From IMG/VR virus record IMGVR_UViG_3300042562_000747, positions 1 to 64,000 of that record: a DNA stretch of 64,000 bases; one strand, given 5' to 3'. This stretch comes from a virus. The notes beneath the pieces are model-generated. The model saw only the letters and a list, made by a program, of their open reading frames with translations, was not told where the DNA came from and ran no database searches. Below are positions 17,587 through 26,137 of the stretch, in pieces. Each line of letters opens with the position of its first letter. Position 1 is the first letter of the stretch. A program made the position numbers and the translations under genes.

Positions 17587-18119
17587 CTGTCTCTTTTTTG
17601 TAATATAGGGTTTGTTGTTGGCCATTCCATTTGATATTCCGGGTCATTCCATTTAACTACACCTTGCTCATCTGCATCCACATAACCATCTTTATAGAAT
17701 AAGTTATAGTGAAACATACAATCAGTTAATGCATAGTGTCCGTTTGCAAAACCAGGTGGAACTAATACTTGATTTCTATCTTTCTCAGTTATCATAAAAG
17801 ATTCCCACTCTCCAAAGGTAGGACTATTTTTTCGCATATCCAAAACAATTAGATAAATATCTCCAACTGCTGCTTGTACTAATTTCCAAGTTTTATTATC
17901 GTAATGTAATCCTCTTAATACACCTTTATATGATTTTGAGAATCTACCATGCACTTCGTTTCCTTCACCTATTTTTTGCATAACAGGATGTTGTCCAGAA
18001 TGAAAGGTTGTAAATATTTCGCCTCTATATTCTCTATAAATTGATGGAGTATAGGTCGGTACTTCATAACCAAATTTTTTTGATGGAGTTATTTTAAAAT
18101 CATCCCACTTATTACTCAT
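17583..18119 (-). CDS. rfbC: dTDP-4-dehydrorhamnose 3,5-epimerase-like protein (RmlC)
   Basis: This 178-aa protein has the normal RmlC length of about 180. VLRGLHYD holds the catalytic His. KLVQAAVGDIYLIVLDMR, SPTFGEWESF, VPPGFANGHYAL and the final VVKWNDPEY follow the family order (KLV..GE..DV.VDLR, SPTfG.w, P.GFAHGF, .I.WNDP). It epimerises C3 and C5 of a 4-keto-6-deoxy nucleotide sugar. No RmlA, RmlB or RmlD-type genes are clearly recognised beside it; the 4-keto substrate may come from the host or from one of the SDR enzymes. The stop overlaps the E1-alpha start. Confidence 0.88.
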   Translation of the reverse strand: MSNKWDDFKITPSKKFGYEVPTYTPSIYREYRGEIFTTFHSGQHPVMQKIGEGNEVHGRFSKSYKGVLRGLHYDNKTWKLVQAAVGDIYLIVLDMRKNSPTFGEWESFMITEKDRNQVLVPPGFANGHYALTDCMFHYNLFYKDGYVDADEQGVVKWNDPEYQMEWPTTNPILQKRDR

Positions 18120-18125
18120 ATAACT

Positions 18126-19676
18126 TTATTTTTCTACATTTAAATATTGAATAATTTCATTTTCCAATTCATCGGTAACAACTCCTTCTTCTAACGCTCT
18201 TTTTTCATAATCTTTTTTATATAAATTATTTTCATCACCCCTTACTTTTTTGATTTCAATTTCATAATCCATTTTGGTTGCTCTAACTCTTTCAAACCAA
18301 TCTTCTAATTCAGGAAAAGTTTCTACAAAGTTTTTATTACGTCTAACATCATATTGTTGATAGAACGATTTGAAATCTCTTTGTCTACTTCTTAAATCTG
18401 ATGCAAATCTATGTCCTTGTGATACTTCTCTTAAATATTCACATAGTCTATATATTTGATTTGCTAACCCCCATAGGTCAGTGTCATTGTAATATGAAGG
18501 TTTACTCTTAATAAAGTTTTCAACCCAATATTGGATATGTTCTGCTCTTTCTAAACGTATTTCTTCGGGTAATGTACTAACTGATTGAAATGATGGGAAA
18601 CGTAAAATATTAAGAGTCATTAATACTGATGTTTTATCAATATATTTTTCTCTTAACTTATTCATTTCATCTAAGAAATCTGTTATACTAAAAATACATA
18701 ATGCATTAATTGTCATCATTACATTAAATGTTCTTAAATTACCATCTCTAATCATTCTCTCTGCATTTTCTCGCCATACTTCCCACTTCAAACCATCTCT
18801 AATATATTCAGCATGCTTACCAACACTTTCGTTTGATGTATAAATGTCAATTGATTTAAAGTTATGAGTTGCTTTAATTAATTTATCTACCAACTCTTTC
18901 TTTTGACCTAAGTTTGAGTTAACTGCGAAGTGAACATCACAATTAGGATTGTTTTCCCACCAATCCATTAACTTCCAAAAATCTTTACTCATTGTAGGTT
19001 CACCACCGGTCACTCTTAATTCTCTTAATGAATGTTGTAACTCACCTTCCCACCATTTCCAAAATGCTTCAACGTATGGATTATCTTTATTATCTTTACC
19101 ATATATCATTGCATCATCTCCAGCGTGGTGAAATGCACCTGCACCATCGGTATTAAGATTTTGATAAGCACCATTTGTTTTAATATCCATTTGCCAAGTT
19201 GTACTAAACGATGCATTACAATATGAACAAGCAAAGTTACAATTAGCATCAAAACTAATTTCTAATGTTTTTAAATCAACATCTTTGGTATATCCTAATT
19301 CATTTTTTGCTTCTATTAATTCTTCATCCGTATAGATTACTGATTTGTAAACTCTATCACTTACTTTATCCGGTCCTAAATCTTCAATCTTCCAACAATA
19401 CTCACATTCATTCGGTCTAATACCTTCCATCATTTCTTTACGAACTAATTTCTTATAATGTGTATTATGTAATGCTTTATATGATTTAGATAATTCTTCT
19501 AATGGTATTTTATGTGCCGGTGGATGGTGACATGATGTGGTTTGTCCCATATTTAACCATATAGTAGCATTGTACCACTTTGCTCCACAAAAAGAATTAG
19601 AGAGTGAGTTTATTGCCCTATCTCTATATTCTTGAAATGTTTCATCACCTTTTTTTGCATATACAAATTCTGCCAT
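18126..19676 (-). CDS. Radical SAM protein with extra N-terminal Cys cluster (paralogue 1 of 2)
   Basis: This 516-aa protein has the radical SAM motif CNFACSYC (CX3CX2C) at about residues 148-155, followed by RVTGGEPTMSKDFW (GGE motif, SAM binding) at about 221-234. Before the core lie Cys/His-rich segments: FCGAKW (about 29-34), TSCHHPPAHK (about 48-57) and ECEYCWKIED (about 91-100). Together these could bind an auxiliary Fe-S cluster. The layout resembles proteins annotated as twitch-domain radical SAM proteins in phages, but here the extra Cys residues precede the core. The reaction on a sugar, peptide or fibre residue is unknown. Confidence 0.88.
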   Translation of the reverse strand: MAEFVYAKKGDETFQEYRDRAINSLSNSFCGAKWYNATIWLNMGQTTSCHHPPAHKIPLEELSKSYKALHNTHYKKLVRKEMMEGIRPNECEYCWKIEDLGPDKVSDRVYKSVIYTDEELIEAKNELGYTKDVDLKTLEISFDANCNFACSYCNASFSTTWQMDIKTNGAYQNLNTDGAGAFHHAGDDAMIYGKDNKDNPYVEAFWKWWEGELQHSLRELRVTGGEPTMSKDFWKLMDWWENNPNCDVHFAVNSNLGQKKELVDKLIKATHNFKSIDIYTSNESVGKHAEYIRDGLKWEVWRENAERMIRDGNLRTFNVMMTINALCIFSITDFLDEMNKLREKYIDKTSVLMTLNILRFPSFQSVSTLPEEIRLERAEHIQYWVENFIKSKPSYYNDTDLWGLANQIYRLCEYLREVSQGHRFASDLRSRQRDFKSFYQQYDVRRNKNFVETFPELEDWFERVRATKMDYEIEIKKVRGDENNLYKKDYEKRALEEGVVTDELENEIIQYLNVEK

Positions 19677-19677
19677 A

Positions 19678-20646
19678 TTAAAATGTTTGTGCGTATCCTA
19701 ACGGAAATCCATTTCTAAATTCAGATGCCATTCTAGGAATCAATACCTGATAGGTTTTCATTAATTCTATAATACCATCATCTAATGTGTATTTTGGTTT
19801 CCAACCGGTTGCTTCTATTTTTGCATTAGATACAATATAATCTCTTTTATCCGGGTCTTCGTAGTAATCATTATATGATATTGCAAAGTCTGGAATATAT
19901 TTTTGAATAGTTTCTAATAATTCTTGTTTAGTTAAATTTGCGTTACTTAATCCAACATTATAAACATTATGTCTCATTTTATCATAATTATTTAATGCCC
20001 ATAAGAATACATTTGCCACATCTTGAATATGAATAAAGTTTCTCTTAAAATGTTTTTCAAATACGGTTATGTATTTATCTGTCATTGCTTTGTATACAAA
20101 TTCATTAACTAATAAATCAGTTCTCATTCTTGGTGATGTACCAAACACAGTTGCTAATCTAAAAATTATTGCTGAACTACATTCTAATAGTAATTTTTCT
20201 GCTGCACATTTACTTTCACCATAAACTGAAATAGGATTTAAAGGTGATTCTTCGGTACATTCTGTTTGTCCTTCACCGATACCATATCCACTATTTGTAT
20301 TTGGATATAATATAATTTGTTCATCAGTAATTGTATCTAATATAGTTTCTATTTGAGTAAAGTTTACTTCCCATGCTAACTTAGGGTCTTTAGCACAAGC
20401 AGGAAAACCTACAATTGCGGCTAATGGAATAATAACATCATGTATTCCTACTTCATGTCTTAATAATCTTTCATTACGAACATCACCATATATAAAATTA
20501 TATTTTTTATTTGTTGTAAATTGTAATGGAGAAATTTGATTGAATGATAAGTTATCTATGACAGTAACACTATGTCCTGCGTTTAACATCTTTTCGGTAA
20601 TTACTGAACCTAAATAACCTGCACCACCTGTAATTAATATTTTCAT
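19678..20646 (-). CDS. NAD-dependent nucleotide-sugar epimerase (extended SDR)
   Basis: This 322-aa protein has ITGGAGYLGSVITEKM (about residues 4-19), VIDNLSF with the NAD-selecting Asp, YGDVRN, PLAAIVG, and a standard catalytic site: NTNSGYG for the Ser/Thr position and VYGESKCAAEK with a proper YxxxK. HIQDVANVF and VYNVG complete the UDP-glucose 4-epimerase/dehydratase pattern. Unlike the two other SDR genes in the cassette it keeps the catalytic Tyr. The start overlaps the LamG gene stop (TAATG). Confidence 0.88.
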   Translation of the reverse strand: MKILITGGAGYLGSVITEKMLNAGHSVTVIDNLSFNQISPLQFTTNKKYNFIYGDVRNERLLRHEVGIHDVIIPLAAIVGFPACAKDPKLAWEVNFTQIETILDTITDEQIILYPNTNSGYGIGEGQTECTEESPLNPISVYGESKCAAEKLLLECSSAIIFRLATVFGTSPRMRTDLLVNEFVYKAMTDKYITVFEKHFKRNFIHIQDVANVFLWALNNYDKMRHNVYNVGLSNANLTKQELLETIQKYIPDFAISYNDYYEDPDKRDYIVSNAKIEATGWKPKYTLDDGIIELMKTYQVLIPRMASEFRNGFPLGYAQTF

Positions 20647-21356
20647 TATATTAGAGTTTGTTTTATATTTGTAATATCTGCCGTTTCTAATGAGTTTCCT
20701 GCTAATAATTTATTTAATTTAATTTGAATTGTTTTATTCATAAATTCTTCAATATATGCAAAATTACCATTACCACTTTTATCCCACACTTTAAATCTAT
20801 TTACTTTTGTAAAATCTAAATTAGTAACTATACCTTCATTGTTTGAAACTATAAATTCAGATATTATACCATTAAAATAATATCTTTCATTAGTATCTTT
20901 TAAAAATGGATTCATTACACCAATCCATAGTGGTACATGTGCATAATCGCAAGTTTTATATTTACATTTAACCATTCGTTTTTCACCATTTACTGAAACC
21001 AAAAACATACTGATTCCTTCTACATTTTGAATTTGATAAATAACTTTATATTCTTTATCATATTCAAAATCAAATTCTTCAATATGCATATCATCCGAAA
21101 AATTACCACTTTCAGGATTTGCAGTAAATAATACACATTTTAATTTATTATTATCAATATAAACCCCACTATTTACTATTCCAGGTTTTGCAAAAATATA
21201 TTGTTTTTTTCCATTATTTTGTGCAATAAATGTACAATTTATAATTACAGAATCGTTAAACACCGTTCCCAATAAATTAGGTCGTTTGGATGTATTGTGT
21301 TTAGATTCGTTCCATACACTGCAACAAAAAGTATCTTTAAATTCAAATAGTTCCAT
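20646..21356 (-). CDS. LamG/concanavalin-like beta-sandwich protein
   Basis: This 236-aa protein is mostly beta, with LamG-type features: IINCTFIAQNNGKKQYIFAK (probe strand pairs), YDKEYKVIYQI, MFLVSVNGEKRM, PLWIGVMN, RYYFNGIISEFIVSN, and WDKSGNGN near the end. These match the LamG domain inserted in the three GT7-like proteins (YYFKGDIAKVMMWD, LSDNGNHG). A carbohydrate- or acceptor-binding accessory protein is inferred. It is tightly coupled to the flanking radical SAM and epimerase genes by TAATG overlaps on both sides. Confidence 0.7.
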   Translation of the reverse strand: MELFEFKDTFCCSVWNESKHNTSKRPNLLGTVFNDSVIINCTFIAQNNGKKQYIFAKPGIVNSGVYIDNNKLKCVLFTANPESGNFSDDMHIEEFDFEYDKEYKVIYQIQNVEGISMFLVSVNGEKRMVKCKYKTCDYAHVPLWIGVMNPFLKDTNERYYFNGIISEFIVSNNEGIVTNLDFTKVNRFKVWDKSGNGNFAYIEEFMNKTIQIKLNKLLAGNSLETADITNIKQTLI

Positions 21357-22747
21357 TATTTCATTTCTTTACATTTGTTATAAAAATCAGCCAATTCAGG
21401 GAATGTTTTTTCAAAATTAGTTCCCCTTCTTTTATCATGCTCACTAAAAAATTTATAAAAATCTTTTCTATGTGCCATTCTATCTTCATCATCGATTGAT
21501 ATAAAATAATCATAAATTCGTCTAATCTTAACGATTTCAACATCACTAAACCCATAACAATTTACATCATCCCTTAATAATTCATAAAATTCAACTAATT
21601 GTGCTTGTTTAAATATTTCGTCCGACCATTCTTTATCTAATATTCTAATAGATTGATGGTTTGGATATCTTAAATATGAACTATCTAATAATAATGGTTG
21701 TTTATAATATCTTAATGCGTTTGTGTGTTTTGCTTTTAGTGAATATACATCATCAATTAATTTACGATACGATGGTACTGATAATGCGTTGTATGTACTC
21801 ATTATATCTACTGTCAGTCTTGGGATATACTGGCATAAATCATCTATTCTATCCATCAATTGATTATATACTAAACCATTTCTAACGTACTCAGCCTGTG
21901 TACCATATCCATCACAACTTGTGTAAATAATTAATTCTTTAACTAATCCTCGATCGGATATAATTTTAAATTTTTCTCTGAATTTTTTATATAACGAATC
22001 GGGTACACCTAAATTTGAATTGATACTTAAACATAAATTCTTATTTGGATTTGGAGAATCAATGATATAATCTAATACTTTCATAGTATCTTTATGCATC
22101 ATAGGTTCACCACCTGTGATTCTAAATGTATATAAATCTTGATACAACTCCGGCCACCATTTCCAAAATGCTTCTACATATGGATTAAATTCACTTTGTG
22201 GGATTGGTATTCTACCACTACTTACAAAATGTTCTAATCCATTAAAATTATCAGATGTTGGGTATCCACCATGTTGTTCAATTTCTTCCATCCATTTTGT
22301 TGAGAATGGTGGTGCACAATATGAACATTTAAAATTACAAGCATTACTGAATGAAACTTCTACATACGAAGGATTTATATTATCTCTCCAATTACTTTGT
22401 TTAATCTTTTCTAAATGTGGAAATGCCCATGGTTCAGACGATTTAAATGTTCTATCACTAAATTGATTTGAACTATCCTCTACACCCCAACAATAATCAC
22501 ATTCTGCCGGCTTCCCACCTTCTAACATTTCTCTTCTTTTTTGTTTTTTGAAGCGTGTATTATGAAGTGCGGAAGGGTCTCTATTTAATTCAGTTGTTGA
22601 TACCTGATGTGTCATCGGATGGTGACAACTATGATTATGTCCAATATGTAAATGCATTGTTACTTGCATCCATTTTGCTAAACAGAATCCTACTCCTACC
22701 GCATTTAATTGTTCTCTTACACTTTCAAATTTTTCGTAACTAGCCAT
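21356..22747 (-). CDS. Radical SAM protein with extra N-terminal Cys cluster (paralogue 2 of 2)
   Basis: This 463-aa protein has the core motif CNFKCSYC at about residues 132-139 and FRITGGEPMMHKD at about 201-213. The N-terminal Cys/His segments match the paralogue at 18126-19676 one for one: GFCLAKW, HSCHHPMTHQ and ECDYCWGVED. DYFISIDDEDRMAHRKDFYKFF and DKRRGTNFEKTFPEL at the end match DLRSRQRDFKSFY and VRRNKNFVETFPEL there. So the two are full-length paralogues, probably acting on related positions of one product. The substrate is unknown. Confidence 0.88.
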   Translation of the reverse strand: MASYEKFESVREQLNAVGVGFCLAKWMQVTMHLHIGHNHSCHHPMTHQVSTTELNRDPSALHNTRFKKQKRREMLEGGKPAECDYCWGVEDSSNQFSDRTFKSSEPWAFPHLEKIKQSNWRDNINPSYVEVSFSNACNFKCSYCAPPFSTKWMEEIEQHGGYPTSDNFNGLEHFVSSGRIPIPQSEFNPYVEAFWKWWPELYQDLYTFRITGGEPMMHKDTMKVLDYIIDSPNPNKNLCLSINSNLGVPDSLYKKFREKFKIISDRGLVKELIIYTSCDGYGTQAEYVRNGLVYNQLMDRIDDLCQYIPRLTVDIMSTYNALSVPSYRKLIDDVYSLKAKHTNALRYYKQPLLLDSSYLRYPNHQSIRILDKEWSDEIFKQAQLVEFYELLRDDVNCYGFSDVEIVKIRRIYDYFISIDDEDRMAHRKDFYKFFSEHDKRRGTNFEKTFPELADFYNKCKEMK

Positions 22748-24189
22748 TATGCTTTACAATTTATTATTACAGAATTATTACCTATTTCATCTACTGATAT
22801 GAGTTCGTATTCTAAACTATTCATACCATCGTTTTTCCAATTATACTTACCTTGTTGCATTTCTAATATATATCTTCTTTCATTTCTTGCAGTTGTTTCA
22901 CCCTTTGCCCATTTATCTACACCACCAACTGTTATTAGACCTTCGGTTTGGTGTGGTAAACATTCAAACTTACCATCTCTACGGAAAGGTAAGATAGTAT
23001 TATTAACTTTCAAAGTATTTTCTTCTTTTATTTCAACATCATTTATTTCGCCATGATTTCCGTTATCACTTAAATCGTTTAATACATTTCCATTTATTGA
23101 ATTAAAATCATAATGTGCCACCATATCATTCGGAAATTCCATTATTTCATTTTCTGATAAACATCTATCCCACATCATAACTTTTGCAATATCACCTTTA
23201 AACCATCTATTAACCTCATCTACTCCTACCGATGGTGTTGTTCCAATATAGTATGGTTCTGTTCCATATCTTTTTAAATACCCACTATATTCTAATGGTG
23301 ATGTTGCACCTGTTCCAAATCTTGCATCACTTTTTTTACCATTGATGTGAAGTGAAATTAATTTATTATCATCATCAACTGTCAATGTTACCCAACTCCA
23401 TTGTTGTTCGTATCTCTTTGCCCATAGGTATAAAAATTCTCTTTCATTATTCCATAACATAGAAGTAAATGCTCTACTATTATTATACGATATACCCCAA
23501 TCATGTCCCGGTCTGCGAAGGATTGGATATTCACAAAATCTTCTATCTGCATCTCCAATTAAATAAATAGGAACTTTCTCCTCTTGTTGATGTGCTCTTA
23601 CTAATATTGAAACCGTATGTGAACGTGAGCATAAATTTCTAATTGAACGAGATGGTTCTATTTTAACATATGATTTTAATCCATCAAAATATCCATACTT
23701 TTGGTTGGTTATATCCGGTAAATAATGTTGTTCTGCATTACCGGTCAATACACATCTCCAAAAAAGGTCATCATCTTCCATACCCCAATCCCAATAATCG
23801 TTTGAGTAACCATTTGTTGCTCCAACTTGTTCTTTTGTAAACAATACTGCACCACCAAAATACTCCTCATATTTAAGGTTATAATCTGTTTGAGATATTC
23901 TTACTGCTAAATGCTTAGGGTTCTCAGGATTGAACGTATAATCACAAGAACTATCCTCTGGTACCATATCTATATCATGCCATACAATATAATCACATCC
24001 ATCATCAAATGCGTGTTTCGCTGCAATGTTTTTCATCTTACCTCTATTGAATAACTTATCATCACATTGATGCGCAAAATATATTTTATGTTCAATACCT
24101 TGTTCTTCTAAGAATTTATGAACTCTAGGTGAAAACTCTTTTAAATGAGCTTCTCTATTTCTATATGGTACACATACTCCTAACTTCAT
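22747..24189 (-). CDS. GT7-like galactosyltransferase with LamG inserted in the catalytic domain (1 of 3)
   Basis: This 480-aa protein starts like beta-1,4-galactosyltransferases: VPYRNREAHL (about 7-16), FNRGKMKNIA (47-56), WHDIDMVP with the DxD-type metal site (Asp72/Asp74), YFGGAV (110-115), and NGYSNDYWDWGMEDDD (126-141). A LamG beta-sandwich follows at about 168-395 (AHYDFNSINGNVLNDLSDNG near its end). After it the GT7 C terminus resumes: RRDGKFECLPH (His413, the position of the Mn ligand His in animal enzymes), ARNERRYIL, NDGMNSLEYEL. GT7 is known mainly from animals. The ATGA overlap with 24186-25598 suggests serial translation. Confidence 0.88.
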   Translation of the reverse strand: MKLGVCVPYRNREAHLKEFSPRVHKFLEEQGIEHKIYFAHQCDDKLFNRGKMKNIAAKHAFDDGCDYIVWHDIDMVPEDSSCDYTFNPENPKHLAVRISQTDYNLKYEEYFGGAVLFTKEQVGATNGYSNDYWDWGMEDDDLFWRCVLTGNAEQHYLPDITNQKYGYFDGLKSYVKIEPSRSIRNLCSRSHTVSILVRAHQQEEKVPIYLIGDADRRFCEYPILRRPGHDWGISYNNSRAFTSMLWNNEREFLYLWAKRYEQQWSWVTLTVDDDNKLISLHINGKKSDARFGTGATSPLEYSGYLKRYGTEPYYIGTTPSVGVDEVNRWFKGDIAKVMMWDRCLSENEIMEFPNDMVAHYDFNSINGNVLNDLSDNGNHGEINDVEIKEENTLKVNNTILPFRRDGKFECLPHQTEGLITVGGVDKWAKGETTARNERRYILEMQQGKYNWKNDGMNSLEYELISVDEIGNNSVIINCKA

Positions 24190-25598
24190 AGTTTAACTGA
24201 AATTTTTATTGCTTTTTCTGAAAGTTTGTTACTTTCTATTTCTTTATATATGCAGGTGTTTAATCCATCTATTGATAAATCTACTATATTACCTTTCATT
24301 TCGTTGTAAAATCTTTCTTGATTTTTTCTTGTTTCTGAATGTACCCAATTATTCCCAATTGTTGAATTTGAACTATGTTTTAATGTTTTAAATTTTCCTT
24401 CTCGTCTAATTGGAACTATAATTTCTGTTTCAAATTTATCTACCAATATGTTATCTTCACAATTGTAAATAAATCCATTATTTTTATTGCCACTTAAATC
24501 TTGTATAATATCACCTTTAAAATTTTTAAAATCATAATAACATTTTAAGTATTTTGATTTATCATATTTTCTATAATCATTAATTATAGATTTGTATAAT
24601 GAATTTTCATATACTTCTTTTATGTTATCTAATTCTAATACAATATTCCAAATAGCAAACTCAGCAATTAATCCTTTAAAATAAAATTGTTTAGCATCTA
24701 ATGTTGGATTACCTACCCCAATATAAAAATAATCATTATCATATTCATATATTTGTTCTTTTAATTCTTTGGTATCGATTAGTTCACCATTCATATAAAA
24801 AGAAAATATATCATCTTCTTTTGTAATTACTAAGTGTGACCATACTTCACCAATGATATCACTTTGAATAGATGTTGAAATATCATCTTTAGTCCAAATC
24901 TCACCTTTGTATCGTTTGAATGATGTGTATGATATACCTGTGTTTCTACCTGGTATTGAAGTAATCTGATATTCATCAAACTGCTCTTTTAATGAAGTTT
25001 TACTATCTTCTGGTTTTACTTTAATTGATATTGTAAAATCACCATTAAAAATAGATGCTAGATTTTTGTAAGGAATTTTAATGTAAGATTCTTTACCATC
25101 AAATTTAAAATAATTTATTAAATAGTTTTTATCAGGTATACCTACTGAAATTTTATCCAATGGTATGTTTCTCTGAATACATCTATATAATAAATCATCA
25201 TCTTCAAATCCCCATCCCCAATACTCATTAGAATATCCATTTACTAATTTGTAATCATGCACATTAAATAACGTAACACCACCAAAGTAATCAATGAATG
25301 GTATATCTTTATTAATTTTAGATACTAAATGAATTGGTGTATCCGGATAAGAATAATCTACTCCCTTTAAAGGTAACATATCTACATCGTGTAATGCAAA
25401 ATAATCAAACCCTTCTTTAATTGCAATCCTAGCTCCTACGTTTAAAAGTTTACCTCTATTAAAAGGCTTATCATCACTCTGTTCAATGACAAAGATTTTA
25501 TAATCGTAATCCTTTAAATACTCTTGCATATAAGGAACGAATACTTCTAAATGAGATTTTCTGTCTCTATATGGAACTATTATTGCTAATTTTTTCAT
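24186..25598 (-). CDS. GT7-like galactosyltransferase with LamG inserted in the catalytic domain (2 of 3)
   Basis: This 470-aa protein is the best match of the three to the GT7 signature: VPYRDRKSHL, FNRGKLLNVGARIA (46-59), LHDVDMLP (Asp71/Asp73), DYFGGVTLF (103-111), NGYSNEYWGWGFEDDD (120-135). The LamG insertion spans about 165-385 (YFKFDGKESYIKIP at the start, DLSGNKNNGFIYN near the end). The GT7 end then follows: RREGKFKTLKH (His408 as likely metal ligand), QERFYNEM, SIDGLNTCIYKEI. All acidic catalytic residues appear intact. It would use a UDP-sugar and Mn2+ on an unknown acceptor. Confidence 0.9.
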   Translation of the reverse strand: MKKLAIIVPYRDRKSHLEVFVPYMQEYLKDYDYKIFVIEQSDDKPFNRGKLLNVGARIAIKEGFDYFALHDVDMLPLKGVDYSYPDTPIHLVSKINKDIPFIDYFGGVTLFNVHDYKLVNGYSNEYWGWGFEDDDLLYRCIQRNIPLDKISVGIPDKNYLINYFKFDGKESYIKIPYKNLASIFNGDFTISIKVKPEDSKTSLKEQFDEYQITSIPGRNTGISYTSFKRYKGEIWTKDDISTSIQSDIIGEVWSHLVITKEDDIFSFYMNGELIDTKELKEQIYEYDNDYFYIGVGNPTLDAKQFYFKGLIAEFAIWNIVLELDNIKEVYENSLYKSIINDYRKYDKSKYLKCYYDFKNFKGDIIQDLSGNKNNGFIYNCEDNILVDKFETEIIVPIRREGKFKTLKHSSNSTIGNNWVHSETRKNQERFYNEMKGNIVDLSIDGLNTCIYKEIESNKLSEKAIKISVKL

Positions 25599-25819
25599 TA
25601 AGCTTCTCTTTCGGACTCTTTATCTGGTCTTGTAGATGTTCCAACTGCTTTGGTTTTAGCAATATTGTAAAACTCATTCAAATACCATTCTAATCTTGTA
25701 GACCATCCTTTGGTATCTAAATCGTATAACCAATCACTAATGTCTTGTGTAGAGTGTGCAATACTTTCTAATGCTTTTACACCTCTTTCTTCGGTTGTTA
25801 ATTCTTTTTTCTCTGCCAT
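25598..25819 (-). CDS. Small protein of unknown function (73 aa)
   Basis: This 73-aa acidic protein is predicted mostly helical (ERGVKALESIAHSTQDISDW, TRLEWYLNEFYNIAKTKAVG) with a charged tail ending ESEREA. It lies between a GT7-like gene (TAATG-type overlap at 25598) and the 101-aa small gene, so it is almost certainly translated. The leader is A-rich. No recognised domain. Confidence 0.65.
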   Translation of the reverse strand: MAEKKELTTEERGVKALESIAHSTQDISDWLYDLDTKGWSTRLEWYLNEFYNIAKTKAVGTSTRPDKESEREA

Positions 25820-25831
25820 TTTATTTGTTTT

Positions 25832-26137
25832 TTAATAATTTAATAATTTAGTTATAACTTCTGCAAATGCTTTATTTTCATGTCCATCTTCCCAAACTTT
25901 ATCTTTAATTTGTTTTAATTTTTCTCTTTCTATTACAAATTTATCATATTGAATTACATAATCAAATGTATTAGAACCATCTTTATGATACATCTTCATT
26001 AATCCCTCAATATTTAAAATCAATTTAGGTAGAAAAAATCCAAAGTCTCCTTTTGTTTCTTTCATCACTTCTAATTCCTGTGCAATTGCTTCTAATTTTT
26101 TTACAAATGCCTCATTTTTTAATAACTTGTTTATCAT
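25832..26137 (-). CDS. Small helical protein of unknown function (101 aa)
   Basis: I chose the ATG at 26137 because it makes an ATGA overlap with the stop of the upstream GT7-like gene; a start six codons earlier (26155) would overlap by 22 bases. The protein begins MINKLLKNEAFVKKLEAIAQ, is helical and mixed-charge, and has a FFLPKLILNIEGLMKMYHK amphipathic stretch. No known family. Position in the cassette suggests an accessory role. Confidence 0.65.
   Translation of the reverse strand: MINKLLKNEAFVKKLEAIAQELEVMKETKGDFGFFLPKLILNIEGLMKMYHKDGSNTFDYVIQYDKFVIEREKLKQIKDKVWEDGHENKAFAEVITKLLNY

Noticed and set aside
17587-17625. Longer start of the E1-alpha gene
   Set aside because: It would overlap rfbC by 43 bases; the ATG at 17586 gives the usual ATGA overlap.
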